The notes beneath the pieces were generated by a model. That model saw only the letters and a list, made by a program, of their open reading frames with translations, was not told the origin of the DNA and did no database searches. Position numbers and translations under genes: made by a program. Below are positions 34,712 through 45,562 of a DNA stretch of 64,000 nucleotides, one piece after another. This DNA comes from Lindgomyces ingoldianus (taxonomy: Eukaryota > Ascomycota > Dothideomycetes > Pleosporales > Lindgomycetaceae). The stretch's first letter is position 1; each line of letters opens with the position of its first letter. The DNA lies in contig NW_022985184.1 of the NCBI RefSeq assembly GCF_010093535.1, forward strand, positions 833,993 through 897,992. Direction: 5' to 3'.

Positions 34712-34974
34712 TCAGCACCTTCGCTGGCTGTCGCGAATACTGCTACCTTTTTCATTGAGTTCTTTAGCTTTGCTAGAGGCTTGAGGGAGAACTAGATTTG
34801 GGCTGGATTGCGACGGTTGCGCGTCTGTTTGAATGAGAATGGCTTGGTATTTTGGTGTTTGCCAGGGACCATTTCCGAATTTTGATGCTTTGTAGGTTTC
34901 GTGTGCGATGGCCTCGCTTTCTGCGTCTATCATCAAGCTTGGTGTAGAACCCGGTGGGGTGCGGTGTGTCGTAC
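34712..34974 (-). other. possible exon or gene relic
   Basis: A minus-strand frame ends at 34712 and reads TPPGSTPSLMIDAESEAIAH, then ETYKASKFGNGPWQTPKYQA and a Ser/Gln-rich tail. The first 50 residues have the look of a conserved protein segment, but no start, splice signals or family could be assigned. Upstream the frame closes. It may be a fragment of a lost gene. Confidence 0.25.
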
Positions 34975-35277
34975 CGTACCATGTTCGTCCAGGGTTTTGT
35001 GAAATTAGACTTGCTGTATGCCGTCGGCGATGTCTTACACGTCGTTGTGCCTACCTTAGAAAGATAGGTTCGGGTATACCACCCGCAGTGGCGAGAAAAA
35101 TTATGTAGCTTCACTCTAGGGGCAAGTTTAAATGTATTTGACTCTAATACCCTCCTACGCGTGCGGACCTTCTGGTGTGGCGACGATCTTGAGATTTTCG
35201 TGGTTTGCCTTCACCTCGCACCAGACATTAGATCAACCTCTCCTCCATTACACTCACCTCACAACCTCACCGACATC

Positions 35278-36308
35278 ATGGCTGCTCAGAATGGCATGGT
35301 CGATCCGGCCATCTTCCAGGACTTGCAAGCTCGTGTTGACGAAGACGGTGCCGTTCACGACGTGGGAGCCTCCCTTGATCCACGTGACATCATACTGACG
35401 GCTCTACAGGAGTTGAGGGACATCATCCAGACCTTGGAGAAGCACAGTACGCCGATCGCTAAGCTCGAGAGCTCTGTATTGACATCCCCTAGATCGCACT
35501 ACTCTATTCGTCTTGTCAAGAGCCCATTCAACTCCCGTCTCCAATCGTGAGCCTCCAGAATTCAATGGCGTTAAAGTGAATGCTAACGACTGTAACAGTC
35601 TCGAGTGTCCTCGAGGCAGCAGAAGAGCCGATTCAGAATGCAGTTGCGGCCATCACGAAGCTTGCGCAATCGGCGTCAAAGGTGCCTTATTACAAATTTA
35701 ATAGCATGTGGACGCGACAAATGCAGGATGCGGTATATTAAATTTCGCCCGCCACTACCTCCCATCAGGAATATCCAAGCTAACGGCATCGCAGGCATAT
35801 GGTATGCTGTTCTGGGGCTGGCTCGGCGGCTATAAGCAAGAAGGCGATGGGATTAGATGCGGGCGGCTCCTGACCATCGAAGAGCTTGGTGAGATCATGA
35901 AAAGTTTGTCTACCAGCTTTCATATTCGGACCTCCACTAACAGTCTCCAGTTCCTGTCAATCTCAAAGACAGGGATGAATTCCACCTTACCATCGAGGAA
36001 TATCTCCATGCCACCATCTCATTAGTTGAAGAACTCGTAAGCTTGGCCCAGCTATCTACTTCTTATTACTGATTTGAGCTTTTCAGACACGCCTTGCTCG
36101 CAATTCCGTCACCCTTGGCGACTACGAACGGCCAGTTTTGGTGAACCAATTCGTCAAGGACCTCTTCGCGGGCTTCCAGATTCTGAACCTGAAAAACGAT
36201 AACCTGCGTCGGAGGACTGATGGCCTGAAGTACCGGGTCAAAGAGGTGGAGGATGTGGTCTATGATCTCTCACTTAGGGACTTGGTCCCGAAGAAAACGG
36301 AGGGGTAG
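35278..36308 (+). CDS. translin
   Basis: Seven exons (35278..35361, 35410..35446, 35493..35546, 35599..35732, 35795..35903, 35951..36036, 36087..36308), 241 residues, close to the usual translin length. The spliced protein reads VDPAIFQDLQARVDED, ELRDIIQTLEKHN, VLSRAHSTPV, KVPYYKFNSMWTRQMQDA, LFWGWLGGY, CGRLLTIEELGEI, PVNLKDRDEFHLTIEEYL, SLVEELTRLARNSVTLGDYE, FVKDLFAGFQILNLKNDNLR and KYRVKEVEDVVYDLSLR. These are translin-family signature blocks. Translin is an all-helical octameric single-stranded RNA/DNA-binding protein, and with TRAX forms the C3PO endoribonuclease that trims small RNAs and tRNA leaders. No TRAX gene is in the window. All six introns are 46-62 nt and in phase, making this one of the most intron-dense genes here. 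It probably works in cytoplasm and nucleus. Confidence 0.94.
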
Positions 36309-36621
36309 TAGAGTCAAGTTGATGGGATGGGAGATAGTTGATGTGGCGCATGACTGTGGCGCTCCACCATGGGAACTGCATAGGGAAATTACGCCTGCAG
36401 AAGGGGCAGAAAGGGATAATATGTCGTATGTGAGGAAGAAGGGAACTGTAGCAAGCAAATATCTTCATAAAATCCCTCGTTAGGCCCGTAGACCATTAGT
36501 TTTACTCCTCATTCAAGTAGCGTTGATGCAACCCGCACCGCCACAAGATGCCCGATGTTCCATCGTAAAATGGACCCAAAAACCCTAGCAATCCTCATCC
36601 CGACTTCCACGAAAACCCGCA
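36309..36621. other. short intergenic stretch
   Basis: This is the 3' flank of translin and the promoter of the PIG-F gene. No coding region was seen. Confidence 0.4.
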
Positions 36622-37511
36622 ATGTCACCAACGACCACAGCAACAGAGGCTCCGAAAGTCAAGCCGCCAGAAACGCCAATTGAACATCTTAGCAATGACA
36701 CGGCAAAGCTCTACACGCACATCCACCCCATCCTTATACTCTCTCTCTACGCCTTCCAATTCAAATCCATCGTTGCAGACCCAGTTCCCGCGCTCCTGAA
36801 CACGCTTGTTCCCCTTGGCATACTACAGATTACTTATGTAGCTGTGTGTCTGCCGCCCATTGGAAGTGATGTTGCGCCTGCTGCAGAGAAGCGGAAACCA
36901 GGGGAGAAGAAGAAAATAGCGCCTGGGAAACTAGTGAGCGGTCTGAACGGCAAGATTATTGTATGCAGGCGCCCCTTCTCCCTCCTAAAACTACCTCGGA
37001 TGGTAGCAGAAACTAATATGCATTGAAATGTAGCCAGCTTTCATCTCCCTCCTTGTCTCGACCCTCGCCGCTACTCCCCTCCTCATGCTCACCCTGATCT
37101 TCTTTGGGGCGCCGATTACAACGCACCACGCTCATACTTTGCTTTGCGCAGCGCATATCTCCCTCCTTGCTACCCTGCCTTTGATCTACGTACATGGAGT
37201 GGATGGGGAGAGGTGGAGGGAGATTGTAGCCTGCCTGTTGCCAATTGATGAGGTTTACGGATGTCTGATTGGTACTGTGTTGGGCGCCTGGTTAGGCGCT
37301 GTGCCAATACCGTTAGATTGGTGAGTTCCCATCTTGGATCTTTAAGGGCAGGAGTTGAAAGGGGAGTGAATAGCTGGAGCTAATGGTTTTTAGGGATCGC
37401 GAGTGGCAGAAATGGCCAGTTACTATTGTCACCGGAGCATATTTGGGGTTTGTTGTTGGAAAGCTGGCAGGTGGCACATTCCTGAAAGGAAAGCAGATGA
37501 AGTTTGAGTAA
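36622..37511 (+). CDS. GPI11: GPI ethanolamine-phosphate transferase subunit PIG-F/Gpi11
   Basis: Exons 36622..36960, 37034..37320 and 37394..37511, 247 residues. It is a small multispan ER membrane protein with helices at [77 protein letters not shown] and [20 protein letters not shown]. The family signature PIPLDW followed by [19 protein letters not shown] is created exactly by removing the last intron. PIG-F/Gpi11 partners with the ethanolamine-phosphate transferases Gpi7 and Gpi13 to add ethanolamine phosphate during GPI-anchor assembly in the ER lumen. Fungal GPI11 carries an extra basic loop, here [15 protein letters not shown]. The length matches the family. Confidence 0.92.
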
Positions 37512-38191
37512 GTGGATTCTAATAGAATAAGTTTGTTTCTTCGTCGAAGAAATTGGGTAGCAACATATCTGGGCCGAGGTGCAAACCTAATCAGACATAA
37601 CTGAGGCCCATTCATCCACTGCCGTAGTCTTGGACCTCATCACCACTCGCATAAACTGCTCACTCTAGTTGTCAAAAGAAATACTCGAGCAATTCACATG
37701 GTGAAGTGATATAGCAATGCGATTCGACCATGGACATGCTTGGCGCACAAGCCATTGTCTGGGGTGCATGCCGAAGTCTCGGACCGTACGTTTCTCATCC
37801 GATCTTTCCAAGATACGCACGAGATTTTTAGAAGACTAGGTCATGCATTCCTCCCAATTCTTATATCCAGTCCTCCTCGGCTTGTTTTTGCGGACTTTAT
37901 CGGCGACAATAGAGAACGGATTGATTCCGCACCACCCCGCAAAGGTCAGCATCGCGACTTAGACTCCTTCGGACTTCGCGTTCGGCAAGACAACTGCATG
38001 AGCGTTCTTGTTGCATAAACTGTATAATTATTGGACTTCCCTTATCTCGATTTTCCCTGTTCTGTTCCAATTGGTCCATTTTGCCTAATTCCTTCGTCTC
38101 CCTTAGTCGATTCCTTCAAGATACTCTACCCCCAAGTAACTAGACTTCTTATTCCTTCACTTCCTTCACATCGTCCTCCCCAAATCTCGCC
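37512..38191. other. intergenic region upstream of FAD monooxygenase
   Basis: No gene was recognised. The last 150 nt before 38192 are C/T-rich as in many fungal promoters. It marks the left edge of the putative metabolic cluster. Confidence 0.45.
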
Positions 38192-40221
38192 ATGACGAGA
38201 AAAGCCAACGTCCTAATCTGCGGCTCTGGCTCCGCAGGCATCAGTGCTGGCGTCTGGCTCTCGCGGTACGGGATCCCATGTACGATCCTCGAGCGACGAC
38301 GTGGTCCCATGCAAATCGGGCAAGCAGACGGCGTCCAATGCCGAACAGTAGAAATCTACGAATCCTTCGGCATCGCGGAAGAGCTATTGCGGGAATCGTA
38401 TCACGTGTTGGAAGTGGCGTTTTGGGCGCCGGATGGCAACGGCGGGATATTCAGGCAGAGTAGGACGGCGGACACAATGCCTGGGTTGAGTCACATGCCG
38501 CATGTTATTTTGAATCAGGCGAGGATGAATGGGTTGATGTTGGGGGCTATGGATAGGTTTAGTGATGGGGAACAGGGGATTGAGTATGGGGTTGAGGTTA
38601 AGAGTGTCCAGGTTGATGAAAGTAAAGTGGGGGACCCCGAGGCGCATTGTGTGAAGGTTGTTGCGGAGAAGAATGGACGACAGGAAGTTTTTGAGGCAAA
38701 GTATGTTTTGGTTAGTCGAATTCTCTTTCTTGCTTCTCTGAACGACAAAGTAGGGACGGAGAGAAACTGATGTTCGAAGGGCTGTGACGGCGCCCACAGC
38801 ATCGTCCGCAAGTCCCTTGGATACAATATGATAGGCGACACGACCGACACTGTCTGGGGTGTCATGGACGTCTTCCCTCGGACAAACTTTCCCGACATCA
38901 GACGAAAATCTACACTCCACTCCCCCTCTGGCAATCTCCTCATCATCCCACGAGAAGGCGGCTCCATGGTCCGCTTCTACATTCAACTCCCGCCCGGCTC
39001 TATCCCCAAGGATATCAAACTTGAAGATCTACAATCCACAGCCCGGAAGATCTTCCACCCTTACACCATGGACATTGCCGAGACTTTCTGGTGGAGCGCC
39101 TACAGCATCGGGCAGCGTCTCGCAGATAATTTCCATAAAAACTATCGAGTTTTTCTAACAGGGGATGCATGCCATACACATTCCCCAAAAGCCGGCCAAG
39201 GGATGAACGTCTCTCTACAAGACGGCTACAACATCGGCTGGAAACTCGGCATGATTCTCTCCGGTCAAGCTCCGCACTCTCTCCTCCACACATATGTCCT
39301 CGAGCGTGCAAAAGTCGCGAAAGATCTCATCGACTTTGATAGAGAGTTTGCACGGATGTTTAGCGCGAAGGAAGGCAGTCCCGAAGAATTCAGGAGGTAT
39401 TTTATCAAGGCGGGACGATATACCGCAGGCTTGACGGCACGGTATGAGGATTCAGAGGTTACGGATTTGAAGGGTAGTAGGCAGGAAGTAGCGAGGGGCA
39501 TTGTAGTTGGTATGCGGTTTCCGAGTGCGCAAGTTGTGAGGTTTTGTGATTGTAAGGCCATGCAGTTGATGAGGGGGTTGACGTCGGATGGGAGGTGGAG
39601 AATATTAGTGTTTGCAGGGGATATTACGGTTGAAAGGGACAGGAAGAGATTGGAGGAGGTGAGCAACTCAGCATAGAGAGATCTAGCAACAAGGCTGATG
39701 GGCGCGACAGCTTGCGGATTTTCTAGCGAGAATGACGTGGGGATATACTCTCCCGACTGCTGATATTGACAGCCTTATCGAACCAGTTCTTGTCCTGAGA
39801 ACGAAGTTTGCGGAGACAGAGCAAGAGCGGATCCATGGCTACTTCTGGCCTGTGACTGGCAAGTGGAGGATGAGAGGTATGTCACCGTCGCTTTTTCTTT
39901 CTCTTCCCAGCACCCCAAATTGACCTGCTAACGTTGGTGTTCATCTAGATCTACATAAAGTTTACATCGACGACGAACACTACAACTCTGGACATGGCCA
40001 CGCATATGAGAAGTACGAAGTCGATCCTGCAGTGGGCGCGGTGGTGATTGTGCGGCCAGATCAATGTAAGTCCACTTTTACCTCCCATGAGATCAGCGTG
40101 GCTAATGATGGCAGATGTTGCGAAAGTGACGACAATGGATGACTTTGAGGGAATTACTGGGTTCTTTAAGGGCTTTATGATCAAGAGAGAAGGGAGGAAT
40201 GAGATAAGTGGAAAACTTTGA
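38192..40221 (+). CDS. FAD-dependent aromatic monooxygenase (phenol 2-monooxygenase-like)
   Basis: Five exons (38192..38710, 38780..39658, 39711..39876, 39949..40065, 40115..40221), 595 residues. The N-terminus has the FAD dinucleotide fold VLICGSGSAGISAGVWL and GIPCTILERR. The DG motif is GCDGAHSIVRKSLG right after intron 1. The second FAD/ribityl motif FLTGDACHTHSPKAGQGMN lies near residue 300. The C-terminal 200 residues (ILVFAGDITVERDRKRL, SLIEPVLVL, HKVYIDDEHYNSGHGHAYEKY, VGAVVIVRPDQYVAKV) are the thioredoxin-like phenol-hydroxylase dimerisation domain. Such class A flavoproteins use NAD(P)H and O2 to hydroxylate phenolic rings. Substrate is unknown. It starts the group of oxidoreductases running to 61.5 kb and may perform the ring-hydroxylating step there (inference). 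Confidence 0.9.
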
Positions 40222-41298
40222 TGTGGCGATCGGAGATATTACTTTAGTGATGTATAACAACATAACATGCACCTCCTACTGAAATAAAGTTTCTAGAGTA
40301 GGTAATGCAACCTAGTATGAAAGGCATCTCACCAGATCTTCTTAGTGTATTTTTATATAAACCCTCCAGGCTCCACCATGACCTCTAGTACCCAAACTTC
40401 CCCCTCAGAAATATTAAGTGGAATTAAAAACTACATCGAGAAATCATGTTCCGCTTAGGAGATCCGCTTTAAAGAAGAAGCCACTTATGTTGCATGTGCG
40501 TCGATGGCATCGCGATTCTACACATAGCATGCCATAATAGCAATGAGGATAAAGTTAATGCAACCCAGGGAAATAATCTGGAGAATTGGGGGTGGGGAAA
40601 CGTGAAATTTAGTTGTGATGATGATAGCCATCCACGCGGGTTCATGGTGGATGTGCGAAGCCAATCTTCATACTAGTAGCAGTACAATCGTAGAGTTCGA
40701 ATGATGGCCTGTTCGTTGATCAACGGAAATCGTTACACATTCCACTTGGGGGATTACAAAGAAGGCCTCCAACAAATCACATACGTTAATACGCGGACCT
40801 AAAATTCGAAGCTAGAGGCTACGAGAGCACCCTCGTAGCCTCTTGATTCATCTGCGGACTCCCTTGCCTTGCTTGTATCATCTCAACCTGTCTAGGATCT
40901 GCGAAAGGTCCGTGAAATTGCTATTCGTTCGAGTCCACAGTCGAAGGTTTATTAATTTGAAGATGATGAACAGCGCGGCTATATCTTGGTGGACGGACTA
41001 CCGGGGCATGAGGGAAGAATTTACTTCAGCGTATCTAATCGCTACTGTAGCAAAAGTGAAGAGAGTGTCGCACCACGGTGCTACGGAAGGCGAAAATGAG
41101 GCAGCCCGCTCTTGTAGTGATAACTAATATAAGGAGAAGTCTTGATAGCGCCCGTAAATGAGGCCGAGAATACTTCCTAGGGTCCCACCAAGAGCCGTGT
41201 AGTTCTGCGAATTGTATGTTTTATGTATCACAAAGTTTTTGCTATTGACTGCCACTCTCTCCTACATATACATCACAAAATGTACTTAGCTTTAGCAT
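40222..41298. other. 1.1-kb intergenic region
   Basis: No gene was recognised. It contains the perfect inverted repeat at 40814..40843 and A/T-rich sequence near 40340. Confidence 0.4.
40814..40843. repeat. perfect inverted repeat, 12-bp arms, 6-nt loop
   Basis: AGAGGCTACGAG at 40814..40825 and its exact reverse complement CTCGTAGCCTCT at 40832..40843 flank AGCACC. It would form a strong hairpin in RNA or DNA. It is intergenic, about 590 nt past the monooxygenase stop, so it is not an obvious terminator. It does not fit a tRNA. Confidence 0.85.
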
Positions 41299-42880
41299 TC
41301 AAAAATGAACTGGGATAAGCTCCACCTTCCCATTCAGCATGTACACGACGATATCAAAGCCGTCGGTGTTTGGAATAGGTGCGACTTTCATCTCCGATCC
41401 CCCTCCTGTTACGAATGTCATCTTGACAGCCGGGCCCTTTCTCCTTTGCCTCTCAATAACATTCATTGCTCTGGTGGTAATGTGATGCTCCTTTATTCAG
41501 CTATGTTTCTGGTAAATGGCGCGTTCAATTATAAGCAAAGAATGATCGCCGTACATATATGCGACGATGGTTTTCGGAAGCGACAGCGTGACTTTCTTAA
41601 GAGCGTCTCCACTCCCATAGTAGTGTGTGGTACGTAATTGAGCGATGGAGAACTTGTCCTCTTGCGCTCGTATGTTCTATGGCTCTTGAGTGGTCTTCGG
41701 GCTCGATATTCCTAGCATTGGAGACAGTTCTTCATCTTGCAGATGCTTCTTGAATTAGTCCTATATTATGTCCATCCAACAGCCTCAATTTGCTCTGGGT
41801 GTGGGCTGAGAATGTTTGATATTGTAGGAAGGGTATTTTTTTTTTTTTTTTTGGGGGGGGGGGGGTTCAATGCGATTTAACAGTATCCAAGGGTGACAAA
41901 GAGCGTCTGATGCAGTGACCCGAAGCTGGAGATCTATAGCCATAAGACTGCTGATGAATTGTGTACTAATTTCTCCCGCGGAAGACACCAGCTGAGCTTT
42001 GGTGTATCTCTGTGTCCCTCGATAGTATTCGATCAGTGTGTCCAGACGTTCAAATGTTTACTCTCTCGTTACCATTTGAAAGGCAATCTCTCATAGAGCC
42101 CATATGTCTGCTGCCTGGTGGTTATAAGATTCTGAATATTTGCCAAAACTGAAGAGTAGCTCTGGTGCCATAGATTGTGCAGTGCCTCTTACTGTTCAAG
42201 AGCCATTTCCGTCTGCTGCGCGTTTACTAATGCCAAAGTCGGCCAGTTTTACCCACCAAACATCCGGTAGCTATGACCTCATAAGGATATTCTCATCAAA
42301 TTTCGTTAAGTACAGCTACCTCAGAATAAGATAATTACTCACCGCAGGCTTCAAATTACGATGTGCAAATCCATTCTTATGCATTTCATACAACTTTTCC
42401 AGTACTTGACCCGTCAATTCCTGCACTTCTGTCACAGGCGGCTATGATTCGCTTAAGAGATAGCCATGAAGATCGCCAAGTGGGCAATATTCCATAGCAA
42501 TATAGACTGCTTCCGCTTCCATACCAGCCAAAGGATTTTAGAAAGCATGTCTGATACTATGACATATCAGGCAACTCAATTATCTTAAATTTAACGTAAT
42601 ATAGACTTACTTTGGCAAGTAAGAACTTCGCGACATCTTCTAACTCCCTATAATAATCTGTATTGTACGTGTCTGGTCGTTTACAAGCCATCTTCACCAC
42701 GCTTAAAGCGCTGGGACTTTTGCCTTCTGTACATTCTTCTAGCCACACTTGCCTAAGGCGATTTTTCAGCTTCCAATATTCCTGCTGAGTTTTTCGTCGT
42801 CAACTACGGTCGCGGTCGACATAGCTATGGATGGTACGATCTTGAGAGAAACTCGTTTGAGGTTTCGAATTCTGTACGAG
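41299..42880 (-). pseudogene. Ser/Thr protein kinase pseudogene
   Basis: On the minus strand most of a protein kinase can be read in pieces: VWLEECTEGKSPSAL with VVKMACKRPD (Lys of subdomain II), VYIAMEYCPLGDLHGYLL, LTGQVLEKLYEMHKNGFAH followed by RNLKP, VKLADFGISKRAADGNG, VRGTAQSMAPELLF, NHQAADIWAL, and SSLMAIDLQLRVTASDALCHPWI. A C-terminal extension ends VVYMLNGKVELIPVHF and a stop at 41299..41301. Several in-frame stops interrupt it (after LLSES, after ADGNGS, after DIWAL and in the tail), and the catalytic loop reads HRN instead of HRD. A T17-G13 homopolymer block sits in the region after subdomain XI. It is clearly decayed; 5' limits are approximate. Confidence 0.85.
41836..41865. repeat. 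adjacent T17 and G13 homopolymer tracts
   Basis: T runs at 41836..41852 and G at 41853..41865, abutting. They lie inside the kinase pseudogene. Length may be unreliable in sequencing and assembly. Confidence 0.9.
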
Positions 42881-44091
42881 GTCAGATATTGGAGTCATTG
42901 TGCCTGTGACTCTTATTGGCGTCTTAGTAGATAATATTCTCGAGTAGCTGGCCTTACTGGAAGGTTTGCACCGTATCTACAGCTTTAATGGCCCAGCATC
43001 AGAGATGGTGTTGTCGGCCAGATTACTTCAGGCCGGATATGTAAAAAAAGGAACCTTTCAAGTTACTCATTAGGATTTAGAGACTTGGATGGTGGAGTCG
43101 ACTGAGAGTGTATCAGGCTGCAGGTGTGAGGGCAAAGGAATTCGGAGTTGTCGTGGAGCTGAATAATAATGTTGTAGCTGAGGCCGTGCTGGGGACTATG
43201 CTGTTGGATACTGGTGCTGGGGAAAGGGATGTGCATAAATAAAATGGGTAATGCTACACAGTCATTCACCAAAACAGTTTTTTTAATTTCGTTCTCAAAC
43301 AGATTCCTTTCCAAACATCGAGCGCGAAGCTCGCTCTTGGTATCGTTGGTAATGTCACTGTAGTGGGTGTTGTAATTATTATTCCCCACCTAGAAAAAGC
43401 TAGAAGCTTCTTAAAAGGCACAGCAGTTCTACGGATCTATGTAGATAAGAGGCTTTTATTTTGCCCGAGTCTGTTTTGCAGAGAGAGCTGTTAGCAACGA
43501 ATCCTTGAGAATGGCCTGTGCCTGTTTCATAATGCTAGCTTGTTCTTACTCGTTGAAAATGAACTTCAGGATCTGAACCTTACTGAGTTGTTGTTTTTGT
43601 AGCTACAGCAGAAAAGAGAGAATATTGTCTATAATGTTAGCATGTATCCTCTTAAAATGAAATAGCAGGCCTCAATCGCGGCTTTCTACATGGGCAACAC
43701 AAATACGACCAATTTTGATACGCGAGGTGCAGCCATTCAGTGAAGTATCCCATCTTACAACGTTTCCTTTTAAGTCTACTACTAGCAATACTAGTTGAGA
43801 ACCGGACCCGGCAAGAGTTTCATACTTACCTAGTTAGTAGTTCCGAGCCAATAATTCGGAACTCTACCTGGGTCAGCTCATTGCACAACGCGTACTAGAC
43901 TTAGTAAAAATGCGTTTCGGCGCCTTCACTAGCGAAATTTTGCTGGTCATTCATTGCTCTTTCATTGATGCCGCCACTGCATGTAGTGGGTGGAGGAAGA
44001 AGTTGCTTTAAGCATCCCCGCATCTTACTTTTGAGGAATGAGAAGGTCTGGTGGGCGACTGAGGATTGGGGACATCTGATGCAGGTATCCT
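42881..44091. other. 1.2-kb intergenic region
   Basis: No gene was recognised. Short open frames on both strands (for example 43063..43389 minus) have no family motif. The right end is the 3' flank of the SDR gene. Confidence 0.4.
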
Positions 44092-44904
44092 CTAGCAAAC
44101 CCACCCACCGTCAATGATCTGTACTGTGCCGGTAATGTACTGCGTGTCGTCGCATAATAGCCAAGCAATCAGAGCTCCTACTTCTTGTGGTGTCCCTCTT
44201 CTCAAGATCTGCTGTTTCCATACCTGTTCTCCACCTCGCGCCTCCACAGATTTTTGCTGCATCGGCCCGTCGATCAGACCACTGTTTGCGTCAGCGCTTC
44301 AGGCAAATCACTTAATTAGAGGTTTCACTTACGGCGCTATGCAGTTCACTCTAATTTCTCGATCCCCGACCTCCTTCGCTGCCGTCCTCGAGAGACCTAT
44401 CACAGCGTGTTTGGACGCGGTATATGCCGCATTCTTTGGGAATCCGATGACGCCGCATATCGAGGCTGCATTTACCAAGCTTCCCTTGTTGTTCATATTC
44501 TGCAGCTGGGCGCGCATGCAGTGCATAACACCATGCAGGTTAACATCTAACACGAAATGCCAGTCTTCATTATTCAGTTCCTCCACTCTCTCTTTATTAA
44601 TCACCTTCGGAATCACACCCGCTAAGTTCACCGCACCATCGAGCTTCCCAAAGGTCTCCACGGTCTTCGCTATCCAGGCATTGACGGACTTGTCATCTCG
44701 AACATCGACTAGGGTAGCGAGAACCTTTCCTGTGCTGACTTTCTCGATCTCGGTAGTCTTCTCTTTCAAAGCGGCTTCGTTGATGTCTGCGATGGAGAGG
44801 TAGGCCCCTTGGCGGGCGAGGAGAAGAGAAGTCTGGAAACCGATTCCGGAGGCGGCACCTGTGAGGACGATGACTTTGCCTTTGATGTCATAATCCACCG
44901 GCAT
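44092..44904 (-). CDS. short-chain dehydrogenase/reductase
   Basis: Minus strand, exons 44333..44904 and 44092..44281 (51-nt intron), 253 residues, a classical SDR. The cofactor motif VLTGAASGIGFQTSLLL is near residue 13, an acidic DINEA after the second strand suggests NAD preference, and NLAG is followed by DWHFVLDVNLHG. The catalytic Ser region is LVNAASICGVIGF and the Tyr/Lys pair is AAYTASKHAVIGL. The C-terminus after the intron carries DDTQYITGTVQIIDGGW, the usual SDR end. Substrate is unknown. It is transcribed divergently from a zinc alcohol dehydrogenase, so the two could act on successive alcohol/ketone intermediates (inference). Confidence 0.92.
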
Positions 44905-45562
44905 CTTCGTAGAAATATATCAGGCCTTCAGTGTTTCTGCAATCCAACGAAAGGGATATGGATGCTGGATGGTTGGGATGGTTGCAGGGTGCGTATGAGG
45001 ACAGACAAGCAATCAGTGGACGAGGAAATGACTGAAGGTTGACCAGGACCTCCATCTAATGCTCGACACATCTCCGCGTTCAAAATGCATACTTTATTCA
45101 TTTGGCTACACAACGTTCCGAGTTAAGTTGAACGCCTAGCAAATTGGTTCCTGGGCCTCGGACACCCTTTTCCATATCGATTAATCGCCACAAACGGTGC
45201 ACACGGCCTACTAAGGAAGTTGGGCTCAAGGCAGAGATTTCGGAAAATGATATAGGCTGATGGAAGTTGGAGGGGATGTATCAAGAGGTTCAGTGCGGGG
45301 ACATGTGACTAAGCCGGTTTGGGATGGGGAGCCTTTGCAGGCGTTCACTGTCGCCCTCCAACCGTCAAGCATCATCGCGGAAATGCACTCCCCGAATGCA
45401 GCTACCAAACCCGCGAGCAGTGAGAACATTAGCCCAGTCTCGAAGACTGTGACGCTTCGAGGCGGGCGCTTTAGAAGCTTCTGTTACTGCGCGACAATGT
45501 TGATTCCCGATTCACTATTTCATCCTTCTTCATACTAGGGTTTTCGATACTCACGTTTCAAC
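44905..45562. promoter_or_regulatory. divergent promoter region (SDR / zinc ADH)
   Basis: 658 nt separate two divergently transcribed oxidoreductase genes. A CGG-N6-CGG direct repeat (CGGTGCACACGG) lies near 45196 and could be a Zn2Cys6 site. No coding region was seen. Function is inferred from layout. Confidence 0.4.

Larger units (their letters stand above)
33828..35277. other. 1.45-kb intergenic region
   Basis: No firm gene was found. It includes a TATA-like ATTATATAAGG near 34317, a 14-nt tandem duplication at 34595 and a coding-like minus-strand frame at 34712 (separate entries). The rest gave nothing recognisable. Confidence 0.4.

Noticed and set aside
40926..40935. GTTCGAGTCC as a tRNA B-box
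   Set aside because: The flanking bases cannot form a T-stem and no A-box or acceptor stem fits upstream.
43063..43389. Minus-strand 108-codon open frame
   Set aside because: Low-complexity Asn/Ser/His-rich sequence with no conserved pattern or splice support.
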